From Cunninghamia lanceolata (Eukaryota; Streptophyta; Pinopsida; Cupressales; Cupressaceae), in assembly GCA_027924645.1 (NCBI GenBank), contig BSBN01000829.1, positions 4,898,001 to 4,962,000 of the forward strand: DNA of 64,000 bases. Direction: 5' to 3'. The first letter of the stretch is position 1. The number at the start of each line of letters is the position of its first letter. This document shows, in pieces, positions 10,819-22,412 of the stretch. The translations under genes were made by a program, and so were the position numbers. The notes under the pieces were generated by a model. That model was given only the letters and a program-made list of their open reading frames with translations, did not search any database and was not told the DNA's origin.

Positions 10819-11907
10819 ATGTATGGTATAAGAGAACAACTTCAGTCTACCTTAGATGATCTTGATCAATCTCACTTTGAAGTCAGTAACCTGAGGGAAA
10901 GACTCAAACAAGATGATGACTTCATAAATGAACTCAAATAAAAACTAAGTATCTCAATGAAGAAAAGAAACGAACAACTTCAATAATTAGCAATTCAAAG
11001 TGAAGGCAATGATACTAATGAAAATCTGAATGAGAAAACCAAGTTATGTGAGAAGTTATCAAAAGAAGTCATTATGGTAAGACATGAAATGGAATCAGAA
11101 GTTATGAAATTCACCCAAGAAATTGAAGAGAAGAGAAAAAATGAAGATAATCTAAAATAATCTCTCAAGGAGAAGTCAGAAGACTGCCACAAAATGGATA
11201 GAATAATTAGGCATTTGGAATCTGATCTTAAAGAAGCTAGAGACAATGAAGAACAACTTGAGAATCAGATAGACATTCTTAAAAGGGATCTTCAAACAGC
11301 AAATGAATACAAAGAGAAATTCAAGATAAGCTCTGCTCAACTTGAAGTTCTTCTTGAAAGCCAAAAGAGGGTAGATGACAAGCAAGGCTTGGGGTATGAA
11401 AAAGGGGAAAGCTCTGGATCTGGTCAGAAGAACTCTGGATCAGGAAATTCAAGGAACAGGCCTAGAAGACCTCCAGTAAGGCAACCAAATGCTCAAAGAT
11501 ATCTATCCTTCAATGGATACTACCATAATTGCAATAACTTTGGTCATAAAGCAAATTAGTGTAGAAGAAGAATGAATCAGACTAATTCATCCTTCTTCAG
11601 ACAATGTTTTAATTGCAAAAGGTATGGTCACAGATCTCATGAATGTAGAAATATGCAAATAAACAACTCATTCAATGGTAGATGCTTTGCATGCAATAGA
11701 ATGGGTCATATGGCTAATCAATGTAGATCTAGAGGATATCAATCAAATATGCAAAGAAATATTATTTTCTACAACTACAATAGATCCGGTCATATTGCCA
11801 AATTCTGTAGAAGTAAGAATCAGGATAAAAAGGGTCTGATGCATCATAATCAAAATCAAGACAAAGGAAAAGGAAAAGTGAAGTGGATGAAGTTCAAAGG
11901 GAGATGA
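10819..11907 (+). pseudogene. gag: Copia-type gag with coiled coil and four CCHC knuckles, decayed
   Basis: One frame runs from the ATG at 10819 to the stop at 11905-11907 (363 codons) with four internal stops (10939 TAA, 10984 TAA, 11158 TAA, 11557 TAG) and no frameshift. The first ~200 codons are a charged heptad-like coiled coil. After a G/S-rich linker come four zinc-knuckle units. The second (CFNCKRYGHRSHEC, about 11605-11646) and third (CFACNRMGHMANQC, about 11682-11726) are intact. The first has lost its leading Cys to Tyr, and the fourth keeps only the His and last Cys. The role is RNA binding and packaging inside the particle. All four stops can arise from Gln codons by C-to-T change. 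Confidence 0.8.
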
Positions 11908-12638
11908 ACAAGATTTGGGTAAACAGAAGTACAGAAAATGTTGGGGATGGATCCGCACCAGAATCTGGTGCTGATATTCCTTTCGGAAACTAAATAGATG
12001 AGCTCTGGCTCAAGGGGGGTCAAAAAGGAAAACAAATTCCCCCAGCCAGTCAATTGGTGCCTGAAATTGGCACATGGAAAGTTGTGGATTAAAGGGTTCT
12101 CAGAGAAACACCTAAATAAGCCTTGGTAAAGATTTGGAAGATCTGCAAGAAGTCTTGAATAGGTTAATCATCCAAGATTGATCTGGTTCAACATTCATCT
12201 GGTAAGAGCAGGATTTTCACAATTAGATCTGGTATGATTCAAAATTGAGGTATCTTGATCTGCGGATAAATGGAATAATTGGAGAAAGGTAGATAGATTG
12301 TCAATATTCATCAAGAATAACTCTAAGTGCATCTCAGTGATCTGGAAAGATCTCTCAGGACAAGGAGAACAAGGCAACTGAACTAACATAAGTTGTGCAT
12401 TTATTGTAAAATGGAATTAGGGTTTGCATAGAAATAAAAGGCTTCTTTTATTCATCATTTGCACAATTGCATTCGAGAAGAAGGAAGAAAGAGCTCTGCA
12501 ACAAGTTTGCCTCAACTTTCTCTCAAGGATCAACCATAGAATTTGACTCAACCAGTGATCTTTTTGGCTCTTATCATGAACCCTAGAAGCGTAAAAGGTA
12601 TTTTTCACTCTTGAATCTCTCTCTGAATCCTTTGAAAG
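11908..12638 (+). other. Spacer between gag and the second ORF
   Basis: No supportable frame lies here, in the place where pol would sit in a complete copia element. The last 230 bases, from about 12405, have a plant 5'-leader feel (ATTAGGGTTTGC, GAACCCTAGAAG, pyrimidine-rich TTCACTCTTGAATCTCTCTC) leading into the ATG at 12639. A separate leader or promoter for the second ORF is only a guess. Confidence 0.4.
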
Positions 12639-15600
12639 ATGGCTACTCCAAATGTTGTTAAAATCACTAATAGACCACACCCTAAGTTCAAGAAACATCC
12701 CTACAAATCCCTGGAAGTTGATCCCCTAGGCGCATTCTCTAGCATTCCGCATGGGGTTCTGCATGTAGAAGATGTTAGGGTCTACATACATGCAAACATT
12801 GAAGAATTTGGGGAATCCAAGATGATGGATATCTACCACAAGGAACTAATAGATGAATCATTTGAACTTAAACCCCAATTCAAGGCCATCCAGGATAAGC
12901 ATTTTGGACATTGCATCCATTTCCCCTATTTTGTTGAAGATGAATGGGTCTGGTATGTTCTGAGTAGAATTCATGACAATTTCATGTGGTTGTTGAGGCC
13001 ATTTAAGATCACAAAAGATGCCATTAGGGTGGTAATTGGATTGCACTCATCCGGTGAGTTACCTACTCTCAAATCAGTCAAAAACCAAACTGTGAGTGAG
13101 GCTATCAGATCAAAATTTGATAAGAGGGCAATGACAATAGAAGACATCATAGATCCAGATATCAAATTTGCCTCTATGGTAATTGGTTACAAAATCTATC
13201 ACTCTAGCAGGGAGAATTCAGTATCTGAAACTGCTATATATACTGCATATGAAATGCTAAGGAAAAATGCAGACTATGATCTATGCGAGATTCTCCTGAA
13301 CCAACTATTAGAAAACTTGTAGAAAATAAAGAAGGATAAGAAGAATTCATTCAAGTACAGTGGCTTAATATTATGTCTATTCTTCTATTACATGAATGAG
13401 CTACCTGGATCCAGTGGTTGGATATGGCAAAATGATAGACCGGTTGCCATACAAATCAAAGACTATATGTATGGGCTTGGTGATGCCAAGGCACAAAGCA
13501 CAACTCTCTGGGGTTACTTCAAAAACTTCCAAGGCATGATGTAGGCTAGAGAGAGAATCCCCCAATCCCTAGTTGAAAAATACAAAGATACAGTGTGCTT
13601 CATGGTAGACACTGATCAATGCCTAATGGAGGCAGTGGAACTGAGAATAGTGTGGATCATGCCAATGGGCTATGAGGCGGATGAGAAAATTTTGGAACTG
13701 CATATCCAACACTTACTAAGTCATCCTAAGGACCCTAAGGCAGAAAGGTTTGGAACCTTCCAAGAGCTAAGTGTAAAAGTTCATGTTGAACTTAGACAGC
13801 CTAAGATCAAGAGAAAAGTGAGAAGGGAAGTAGAAGAAGTCACCAAGAGATATGGAATATCAAAGGAGTCAGTTGATGCCAATAGAGAGAGGTGGAAAGG
13901 GCAGAGAAAGAAAGGCAAGAAACAGAAAAAGAAAGTGCTCTAGCGCAAGCCCCCTCCTGGACCAGACCCTCCAAAAGCTCTACATCAGCCACTTCTAAGA
14001 GTCAAAAAGCATCAAAACTAGAAGTCAGGACATCCAGAAAAGGAGAGAAGAGAACTAAGACAAAGGCTAGAAGGTCTTACACCTATCAGAAGGATGATGA
14101 AGAGACAGAATTAGATGAGGAGATCAAGAAAATGAAAAAGAAAAAGAAAACTTCTGTGGAATCATCTGCCAGCAAGAACAAGGAAGAAGAGAAGGCAGAA
14201 AAATTTGTTGAAAAGTCTACTTTTTCCATTGACGATGTCATCAAGGTAGTCACTGTGGATGGAAATATGAAACCAATGACTGAATTTTATGATGATTATA
14301 GTGAAACTGATCAAAAGATCCTATAAGAAGCTACAATCAGGTATCTAAACATCTATAACAAAGCATTCATTGAAATCATCTCCTTAATTCCCAAAAGCCT
14401 AGAGAAGGAACTTGAAATAAGAAAGAACAATGTTAAGGCAAAGGACCTGGAGATCCAGGAACAAATAGCTATTCATCTCTACCCTTCCATCACTCCAAAA
14501 CAAATGAACATGATCTTCAAGGATTGCAAGGATGAGTTTTAGAGAAAAGCAAGAATGAATCAGCTTATGCTTGGAGAGACTGACAAAGTGGCAAAAGAAA
14601 CTGAAGACATCTCCTGAAATGCCCTCATAAGATTCAATCTCCCTGTTATAGAGGACATAGATGATGAACCTATTGAAAAAAATGTAGAAGATCCAAAGGA
14701 GATAAGTGAGGAGAGGACTAAGGACTTGGATTCCTCTATTCTGGAAGAGGAAGTCCATGAAGAAGCAAACATCTCTCTTCTAGATCCCCCAACTAACTCC
14801 AGAACTGAAGGAGAAGAGAGGAAAGAAGAGAAAATTAGTCAAGAAGAAGAGGTAAAGGGAAGAGAAGGAGATCAGACAGAGAAGACCCCAGATGATAGTT
14901 CTGAGGCTGCAAAAGGAAAGAAGACTCTGTCTCTGGAAAGAGACACTGCAAAAATAGTCAAAGACTTCCTGAACAAAGAGATGATGGAAATAGATGAACC
15001 GGATCTATTTCAAGGACCACTTTATTTTGACTCCCTCTCTCCGGTTCAGACAATGAAGATATCATCTTTTGCTCAAGCTAAAGCAAAAGAAAAGCTTCTG
15101 AAGTATCACATGGAAGACTGTGAGCTAATAGAGATTGCATCCGGTATGTTGGAGAAGATCATGCCATCCTTCCAGAAGGATCTTTCAGCCTCTTCATCTA
15201 GTAATCTCAAATCTCTTGTCAATATTGTTAGCACACATTTTGATTCCTTGGAGAAATCAGCTGAGGAAAAAGTTTGGAAAGAGTTTTTGGGTAAAAGATT
15301 CTCTGAAGTACAAGGGTTAATAACAAATGAGAGGAGAAATATGGATATTGGGATAAAGAGCTTAGAAAATGCTCTTAAAGATGGCGAAGAAATATATAAA
15401 TTTTGTCTATCCTAGTCTAAAGTGACAAAGGATATTGAGAAGAAAGTGAAAGAACAAGAGGGTAAACTGTCAAGTTTATCTCAAAATTTTGATTCTCTCA
15501 CCACATCCATAATAAACCAAGAATGTCAAACTATTGCCATTCTAAATGAATTAAAGAAACTTGAAAAGGAAAGGAAGAATATAATAAGTATGATGGGTGA

Positions 15601-15760
15601 ACTTAGAGGGATAATTATCCCTAAGTTAGAGGCCATGCATGAGGCCCTAACTGATGCACAGACCATAGCCCGGACTAGTGATCTGGTAGATCTAAAAAGG
15701 GTAGAAGCTTTTGCATTTCTATTGAGTGGCCACATTTCAATTTTGGACAGGATGAAGTAG
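12639..15760 (+). pseudogene. Long second ORF of unknown function in the copia-like element
   Basis: I do not recognise this protein. It reads from the ATG at 12639 in one frame to about 13900, then shifts once and continues to 15760, about 1,040 codons. It has six internal stops: 13320 TAG, 13542 TAG, 14324 TAA, 14540 TAG, 14615 TGA and 15413 TAG. Residues 1-400 look globular (HPKFKKHPYKSLEVDPLGAF near the start). The middle (about 13790-14220) is very basic, K/E/S-rich and nuclear-signal-like. The last ~340 codons are acidic and then coiled coil. It occupies the position an envelope-like gene takes in Sireviruses, whose products also end in coiled coils, but I see no transmembrane segment. 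A transduced host gene is the other possibility. Confidence 0.6.
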
Positions 15761-16055
15761 AGTTGGGCGACAAAAGTTGTATAGTTGAAGAATACTTTTG
15801 CAGATTTACTTAAGTATATGTAAGTATAACTTGTATATATACTTATGCGGATATGTATAGGCTAATTTTTGGAAATTTTGGTGTGCAGATTCTACTCCTT
15901 GCCATTGATGTCAAAGGGGGAGTAAAGAGTAGTGAAAAATCTAGAATCCAGCTAAGGAGGAGCTCTGGAAAAGTATACATTAGAACAGAGCATCAGCTAA
16001 GGGGGAGTGTAGTATGACACTTAGTCATTTTTCACTAAGTGTTGCCATCAATGCC

Positions 16056-16066
16056 AAAGGGGGAGA
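16056..16066 (+). other. Polypurine tract of the copia-like element
   Basis: AAAGGGGGAGA lies one base before the 3' LTR start at 16068. Similar tracts occur at about 15914-15922 and 16000-16006 within the 3' untranslated stretch 15761-16055, which is otherwise featureless. Confidence 0.85.
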
Positions 16067-16067
16067 T

Positions 16068-17156
16068 TGTTGGCAAGAGACACTATTTGGCTTCATGAGT
16101 GTTGTCATTAATGGCAACAAAGTCCATCCCACTCATCCGTAGCACATAGTATGTCTATACCAGAATTCAAACTGAAGAGTATTTTGGTCCGGTAAGCAAG
16201 AATAAAGCATACAGCAAGGTCTGACAATCAGGTCTAGATCTCTCGGATGAAGTATCTCAGTAAAGTGCGGACTTGGGGAAGTCAAGAGGAGTACCATGAC
16301 TAATACATTCCGGAGATTAAGCCTCCGGTGATGAAAGAGTGAAAAGATTAGAACACCTAAGTGTTGGGTTCCTATTTGGTAGAGAACACTGAGGAAGAAC
16401 TAACCGATAGAGCATCAGACCTTAATCCGGATGAGATATTGATGGTGATCAAGTTTCTTGAGGGATCATTCATGATTGGCCGACATGATTGATGACTTCT
16501 ATAAGTATCTCTTTGATACACATCACTTAGAAAGCAAGGATTCAGCTAACAGACCATAGTTTGGGAAAATATTGAGTATTCCGGATGCTAACTAGAAAGA
16601 TGTTGAAATCTTTGGTGCAGATATATATACTAGATGGATTTTGATGAGAAGGTGTGTGTGGTGTGTTGTGAAGTGCGAAGAAAAATAGAGAGCAGTGTGG
16701 AAATAGAAATATAGGTCCGGTATGTGATATAACAATAGCACTAAGGCAGAGGAAGAATGAAGTGCAGTAGATCAGTATATTGAGCTTAATTGGAACTGAA
16801 CCTTAGCATATGTGGATGCTTCTCATTAGTTCAAGTACTTGGTTTCTTTCTATAAACTATTGTAGGCAGTGACCCTCTTGTGAGCAGTGTGCTCGGGCAG
16901 TGAGCCCTAATTGGCAAGTGCCATTTTGTACTACCTTATTCTTTTAATAGAGAATACAATATTGGGTTAATCACCCCATGTTTTTTCCCTTAACAGGGTT
17001 TTTCACATCAAAATCATTGTGTTATGTGTATTGATTTTATTTCTACTTTCATGGTTATACATGCTTATATGATTTGATGCTGCACTAGTTGCTAAAGAAA
17101 AATAGGAAGTTAAAGTTATTTAGATAACTAATTCACCCCCCTCTCAGTTATCAACA
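16068..17156 (+). repeat. 3' LTR of the copia-like element
   Basis: It is 1,089 bp, the partner of 9660-10747 with the same TGTTGG and TCAACA ends. It is followed by the target duplication AAACC. Confidence 0.9.
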
Positions 17157-18803
17157 AAACCTTCCTGTGAAATTTTGAGACAGGTCCATTGATTTCCTCC
17201 TCATCGCCAAGATCAATGGCTTCAAATTACGCTAACTAGTCCTCGACCAATGAAAATGTGCCACGCAGATAGTTTTTGCTCCTTTGACTTTTTGCAGTGT
17301 GAACACACCTTTTACCTTTTTCACCCATTGTACATTCAATTTTTTGTATATGTAAAAGCATGTACATACAACTACTTTTGGACATGTGTCAACATCTCAT
17401 TGGATCACCATCGCTGAAAAATAACATCTTTGAGTTATCGGGACCAACCACTGCATCCTATTCGCCATCAGACCATTGCATCAACCTTTGTATCTGTAGT
17501 TGTATACATAATTGTATATCATACAATCATAATGTATACAAGCACAGACCCCAAATCCTTATGAAATAATCTGAAACTGCAATCGGGTCTAGGGTTGGTA
17601 TCTTCATTCTTTGTATATCTCCTTGTATATTGCACATACATACAATTGTAGATTTCATCACACTTATGAGGTAGATTGGAATAATATTGAAATTCGGCGT
17701 TGTATCAGTCTCATTGTACCTTTCATTGTATATCGCACATACATACAATGTGCAATATACATCTGCGGACCTCAACATGAAATCTGCCATAACACATTTT
17801 CTTTCGCATCTAGGATTGTATGTGTGCCCTTTGTATCTTTCATTGTATATGCACATACATACAATCACAGGACATACAACTGCAAAGGCCCCACCAGGTT
17901 CTTGAAGAATGTTGACTTTGATCGCTCTTGCCTTGTATGTTTCTTTATATCTACTCGTTGTATGTCTGATTGTATATTGGGAACATACAATCCCAATATA
18001 CAACCGCGGATCTTACCCATCTCACAAATACTGTTAACTCCTTGGCCGTGTTCGCTTGTACATCGCCTTGTATATGTAGTTGTATGTATGAAACAATATA
18101 CAACATTAGATACAATCCTGCATATACAAAAAATCTGCAACAAATTTATTTCTAGCTGTTGTATGCTCCATTGTATATGCAGTTGTATATCGAAGATATA
18201 TACAACACATGATACAAGGAAATGCCTTTGAGTTTTCAACTTTGCCTTTTGTACCACCACCCGCCAGGCCCGATATGAGAACTTTTGGAATCTGGGATTG
18301 TACATTCCACCTTTGTATGTCCAATTGTATCTATCACATACATACAACCCCCTTTGCACATACCTGTGGGCCCAACCACCATTTTAACCTGATTTGAAAC
18401 TTTTGAGATCCGACGTTGTATCAACAGATTGTATATCGAATATACAACACAATATACATGCAATCTTTTTGATACAGCAGCAGAACTAAATAGGAATATG
18501 CAATGGAATCTTCAATGTACATTGACATTTTCACACCCAGAATTGTATCTGAATGACACATACAAACCCGATATGCATACAAAGATGCATACAACTCATA
18601 TTTTGATTTTTCAGAAGTTGATTGAAATTCTTTTCGAGTCCTCCATTGTACACTTGCACCTGCACATAGATACAAACGGCCATGTACATACAAAGATACA
18701 TGCATACAACTAGAGGCCGAGGGACTTAGAAATTTTTTGGGTTTCTCTGAAAAGGCCTATGGATGAAAATGCTTGAAGCTGTAAGACCAGGTGGGCACCA
18801 CCA
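17157..18803 (-). repeat. 5' LTR of the gag-only element, distal part
   Basis: It continues the LTR interrupted at 9659 and is homologous to about 4478-6112. It ends at the CACCACCA that also marks the homology limit of the other LTR. At 18804 it abuts caulimovirid coat-region sequence directly, so the LTR may be truncated here. No target duplication can be recognised. Confidence 0.8.
17330..18715. repeat. TTGTAT...ATACAA hairpin-monomer array, copy 2
   Basis: This is the same series of hairpin monomers as 4640-6030, in the same order, in the partner LTR. Substitutions fall both in half-sites and in spacers. At the monomer near 17700-17760 this copy has an extra CATTGTACCTTT unit missing from copy 1. 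Frames on both strands are artefacts. Confidence 0.9.
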
Positions 18804-19057
18804 GATTACTTGATGCTAAGGAAACATACTAAAGTTGAGAAATTTGCATTTTCTAAATTGAGTACTTTAGTCTCTTATAAGCTAGACAAAAGTTGTCTCC
18901 TTAAAGCCTTAAATGATAAAAGGGAGTAGTTCAATTCATCATGTAATATGAGAGAATGGGCAAAGGATTACTTGATGGCAAGCAAACAGACTAAAGTTGA
19001 GAAATGTGCATTTTCTGAATTAAGAACTTTAGTCACTCTAGTCATGAGGAAAACTTC
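18804..19057 (+). pseudogene. Tandem scraps of caulimovirid coat-protein region
   Basis: Two consecutive partial copies (18804-18958 and 18959-19036) of a segment otherwise found at 19650-19812 and 51290-51440 lie head to tail. They are joined to the next scrap without linkers. Junctions of this kind are common where viral DNA has recombined before or during integration. Confidence 0.7.
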
Positions 19058-19812
19058 ATGGCTAGTCATGAGTCAGTAGGAAGCAACATTGATAAAGAAA
19101 TGAAGGATGTTGTTTTAGAAAATTCTAGGCCTGAGCAATTAAGAGCCTATACAACATCAGGATATATCTTGAATATTGACAAAATTGTTGATCGATATGA
19201 TGCTATGTCTACCTGGTGTGATACTTTAGAAAACTTCTTTGACACTAGAGGCTCTACCTGGTCTGATTCCAACAAAGTTTTGTATGATGTTAGATTAATG
19301 TCTGGTAAGTTAAGAGACTAGTGGAATAGGCTACCTGATAATGGCACTATAACAACAAATCTTGAAACTGGAGAAGAATATGTCAAAGAAATAGATATGG
19401 GTAGAAATGATGTATCTGCTGAAGGGTTTTCAATGCTCAAACTCATGCTCATTGGAATATTTAGTGGTGCTAGAAAAAATAATGTTCATGAAGCTGAAAA
19501 TATTCTATACTCCTTACAACTCAAGAATTTGGGAAAGTTGCACAAATATAATCTCATCTTTGAAAGGTACATGATTGCAGCTCATCAACTCCATGATTCA
19601 CCCACTAAAAGGTATTATCTTAATTCACTTCCTTGTGGATTAGGAGAATGGGCAGAGGATTACTTGATGGCAATGAAACAGACTAAAGTTGAGAAATGTG
19701 CATTTTCTGAATTAAGAACTTTAGTCACTTATAAGCTAGACAAAAGTTGTCTCCTTAAAGCCTTAAATGATAACAGGGAGCAGTTCAATTCATCATGTAA
19801 TATGAGAGAATA
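19058..19812 (+). pseudogene. Caulimovirid coat-protein core fragment
   Basis: One reading direction covers about 250 codons, homologous to 50697-51440 of the other viral copy. A stop at 19319-19321 and another at 19810-19812 break it, and the C-terminal zinc knuckle is absent. The segment is helical and charged and corresponds to the capsid core upstream of the CCHC motif in plant pararetroviruses. The capsid would enclose the circular viral DNA. Family assignment comes from linkage to the protease, reverse transcriptase and primer sites of the same locus. Confidence 0.65.
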
Positions 19813-19987
19813 GTTGCGCAAAGATTGGGAGGATGTGCCCATAGAAAAGCATCATTTATATTTTCCACAAGATTTCTTGTGAAATTATTTGACTTGCTGA
19901 AAATCTTTGAGCTGGTTAACTGGTGGTAAATTGCAATATTCTCTCATATTACATGATGAATTGAACTTCTCCTTGTTATTAGTTAAA

Positions 19988-21262
19988 CACTTATAAGCTA
20001 GACAAAAGTTGTCTCCTAATCTCTTGGTTTCTCTATAAAGTCTATGTGTTGTCGTATACCTTATCTTGTTTCTTCGGTTTCTTTGATCCATTCTCTTTTC
20101 TTATGTATCATCTAGTTGGCAAGATCATTTGTTGTTTTCTGTGAGGTTCATAAGTTGATATGCATAATCTACATAAATCTTGAACTACATTATCTTTTGT
20201 AAAACTTGTCTATATTTGTAAAATATCTATCTTTTGTAAATAAATAGAATATAAATAATTAAATTACTAACAAAATTTTAATGCTCTCTATTAATACATA
20301 ATATGTTTACATATATAAATATATAAATTGTATAGATATATAATGCTAATTTAATATTATAGAGAATATTTTTATATATTATATATTTATATTATACAAA
20401 ATAAGTTGAGTTTTATATTCATTTCACCTAAATCTTTAAGTATTATCAGATTTTATCTTTTATCTAACTATATTCATAATTTAATATTATGGGTTCTATT
20501 TATCTTGTAAAGCTGTCTCCTTAAAGCCTTAAATGATAAGAGGGAGCAGTTCAATTCATCATGTAATATGAGAGAATAGCTGTGCAAAGTTTGGGAGGAT
20601 GTGCCCATAGCAAAGCTTCATTTATATTTTCCACAAGATTTCTTGTGAAACTTTCTGACTTGCTGAAAATCTTTGAGCTGGTCAATTGGTGATAAATTGC
20701 AATATTCTCTCATATTACATGAAGAATTGAACTGCTCCCTATTATCATTTAAGGCTTTAAGGAGACAACTCATAAACTCATCTTTGAAAGGTACATATAT
20801 AAATAAATGATCAAATCCGATAATACTTAAAGATTTAGGTGAAATAAATATAAAACTCAACTTATTTTCTATAATATAAATGTAATAAATAAAAATCTTC
20901 TCTATAATATTAAATTAGCATTATATATCTATACAATTTACATATTTATATATGTAAACATATTATGTTTTAATAAAGAGCATTAAAATTCTCTTAGTAA
21001 TTTAATTATTTATATTCTATTTATTTACAAAAGATAGATAGTTTACAAATATAGACAAGTTTTACAAAATATTTATGTAGATTATGCATATCACCTTATG
21101 AACCTCACGGAAAGCAACAAATGATGTGGCCAACTAGATGATACACAGGAAAAGAGAATGGATCAAAGAAACTAAAGAAACAAGATAACATATATGACAA
21201 CACATAGACTTTATAGAGAGACCAAAGAGGTTAGGAGACAACTTTTGTCTAGTTTACAAGTG
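19988..21262. repeat. Long inverted repeat (fold-back) in caulimovirid-derived DNA
   Basis: The left arm 19988-20577 (590 bp) is the reverse complement of the right arm 20704-21262 (559 bp) with scattered changes and small indels, around a 126-bp loop. The loop and the arm tips are coat-region sequence. The middle of each arm is an AT-rich segment of unknown origin. Further inverted scraps of the same coat segment occur at 19940-19985 and 21320-21370. A transcript would fold into a long double-stranded RNA. Confidence 0.85.
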
Positions 21263-21491
21263 ACTAAAGTTCTTAATTCAGAAAATCAAGTTGAATCATG
21301 GATCAACTTTGTGAAACTATTCTTTCATATTACATGATGAATTGAATTGCTCCCTATTATCATTTAAGGATTTAAGGAGACAACTCATAAACTCACCTTT
21401 GAAAGGTACATGATTGCATCTCATAAACTCCATGATTCAACTTGATCTTAAATCTGACTTTATGAGATTTGAATTTTTGTCAAGCTTTTAT

Positions 21492-21503
21492 TGGTATCAG
21501 AGC
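21492..21503 (+). other. Caulimovirid primer-binding site (tRNA-Met), copy 1
   Basis: TGGTATCAGAGC is the exact plant tRNA-Met primer match and, by convention, base 1 of a plant pararetrovirus genome. The same context recurs at 62721 ahead of the second movement-protein region, with identical spacing of 212 bases to the ATG. Confidence 0.85.
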
Positions 21504-21703
21504 AATTGGTTCACTTGATCTTAAATATGACTTTATGAGATTTTGATTCTGAAAACTTTACTAGTAGCATGCATAGTACCTATGGAAGTTGCAGTAGTAA
21601 GTCTTATGTAAGGGCTAGGGGAGCCATGAGAAGGGCATCAGTAAGTCGACCAAAGTAGCAAGAAATATCGCAATCATAAACTAGTAAGTTCATTTATCTC
21701 AGC

Positions 21704-22407
21704 ATGGCCAGTAGAAGATCTATGAATGCTAGCTCTACATTGTCTAAAGTATTGCATAAATACTTTCAAGATGGTGATGATCATTATGTAGATGATAAAG
21801 GAAACTTTAAGTTCCCTGACATTAAAATTTCTACACTATATCATGAGAAAGGCATAAAAGCTAAAATTTGTGATTATGTTTGTCAGTCTGAAATAAATCT
21901 TGTAGTCTCTGGAGAAGGAATCTGTCTGATTTACCTTCCTTTCTTACTTCCATCTAATGTCTCTCATTGGAGAGAAAAGGGATACTTTCATGTTCACTTT
22001 CCCCATGTTGACTTAATTGTCCATCCACATTTTAATTATGATATTGGAGCTCAATTTTTTGCCACTTTGATTGACACTCATTGTAGAATTTGGGAATAAG
22101 TTGTCATAGCCCAATTTCGTGGGGTTCTTAGTGTTGAAAAGGGGATGGAGTTATTTCTGTTTCTCCAAATTTTACTTTCTTTGTCTGATAAGTTTATTTC
22201 TTCTACCTTTTGCATTCTTCTTCAAGTCAAATGTGTATCTCTCATGCCATGATCTGTTTATGCAACTATAGGAGGTCGTTGTGTCTACAGAATAATGAAT
22301 ACTGTGTCACCACCGGTTTCTTTGCCCACGGGGGTAGGTTTCCCACAAGGATCCTCCAATTTGCTTGATTATGGTTGAATTATTGACCATACTGGTTTTG
22401 ACATAGG
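21704..22407 (+). pseudogene. Caulimovirid movement-protein region, copy 1 (5' part)
   Basis: The ATG at 21704 opens a 131-codon frame ending at TAA 22097-22099. The tandem copy at 62933 has a Gln codon at that position and closely similar sequence throughout. Beyond the stop similarity continues with indels to 22407, where a 21-kb insertion interrupts it; the last part resumes at 43589. Position directly after the primer site and ahead of the coat region suggests the cell-to-cell movement protein that binds plasmodesmata. The 30K-superfamily call is inferred from order, not from a motif I can prove. Confidence 0.65.
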
Positions 22408-22412
22408 ATTCA
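22408..22412. other. Target-site duplication ATTCA, left of the 21-kb insertion
   Basis: ATTCA precedes TGTTGATG at 22413, and ATTCC follows ACAACA at 43588. The uninterrupted viral copy (about 63641-63650) has a single ATTCC here. Viral sequence on the two sides is exactly contiguous when the insert is removed. Confidence 0.75.

Larger units (their letters stand above)
9660..17156 (+). mobile_element. Non-autonomous copia-like LTR element without pol, 7.5 kb
   Basis: The ends are TGTTGG...TCAACA with a 5-bp target duplication. It has two LTRs of about 1.09 kb, a tRNA-Met primer site and a polypurine tract AAAGGGGGAGA just before the 3' LTR. The interior (5.3 kb) has a gag-like frame with CCHC knuckles and a second long frame of unknown function, but no protease, integrase, reverse transcriptase or RNase H remains in any frame. 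CCHC type, primer site and polypurine tract suggest copia, perhaps Sirevirus-related. It must have relied on enzymes from a partner. Confidence 0.85.

Noticed and set aside
21492..21503. Reading the TGGTATCAGAGC sites as tRNA genes
   Set aside because: They match only the 3' end of tRNA-Met and sit at retroelement starts, so they are primer-binding sites. No cloverleaf is present anywhere I looked.
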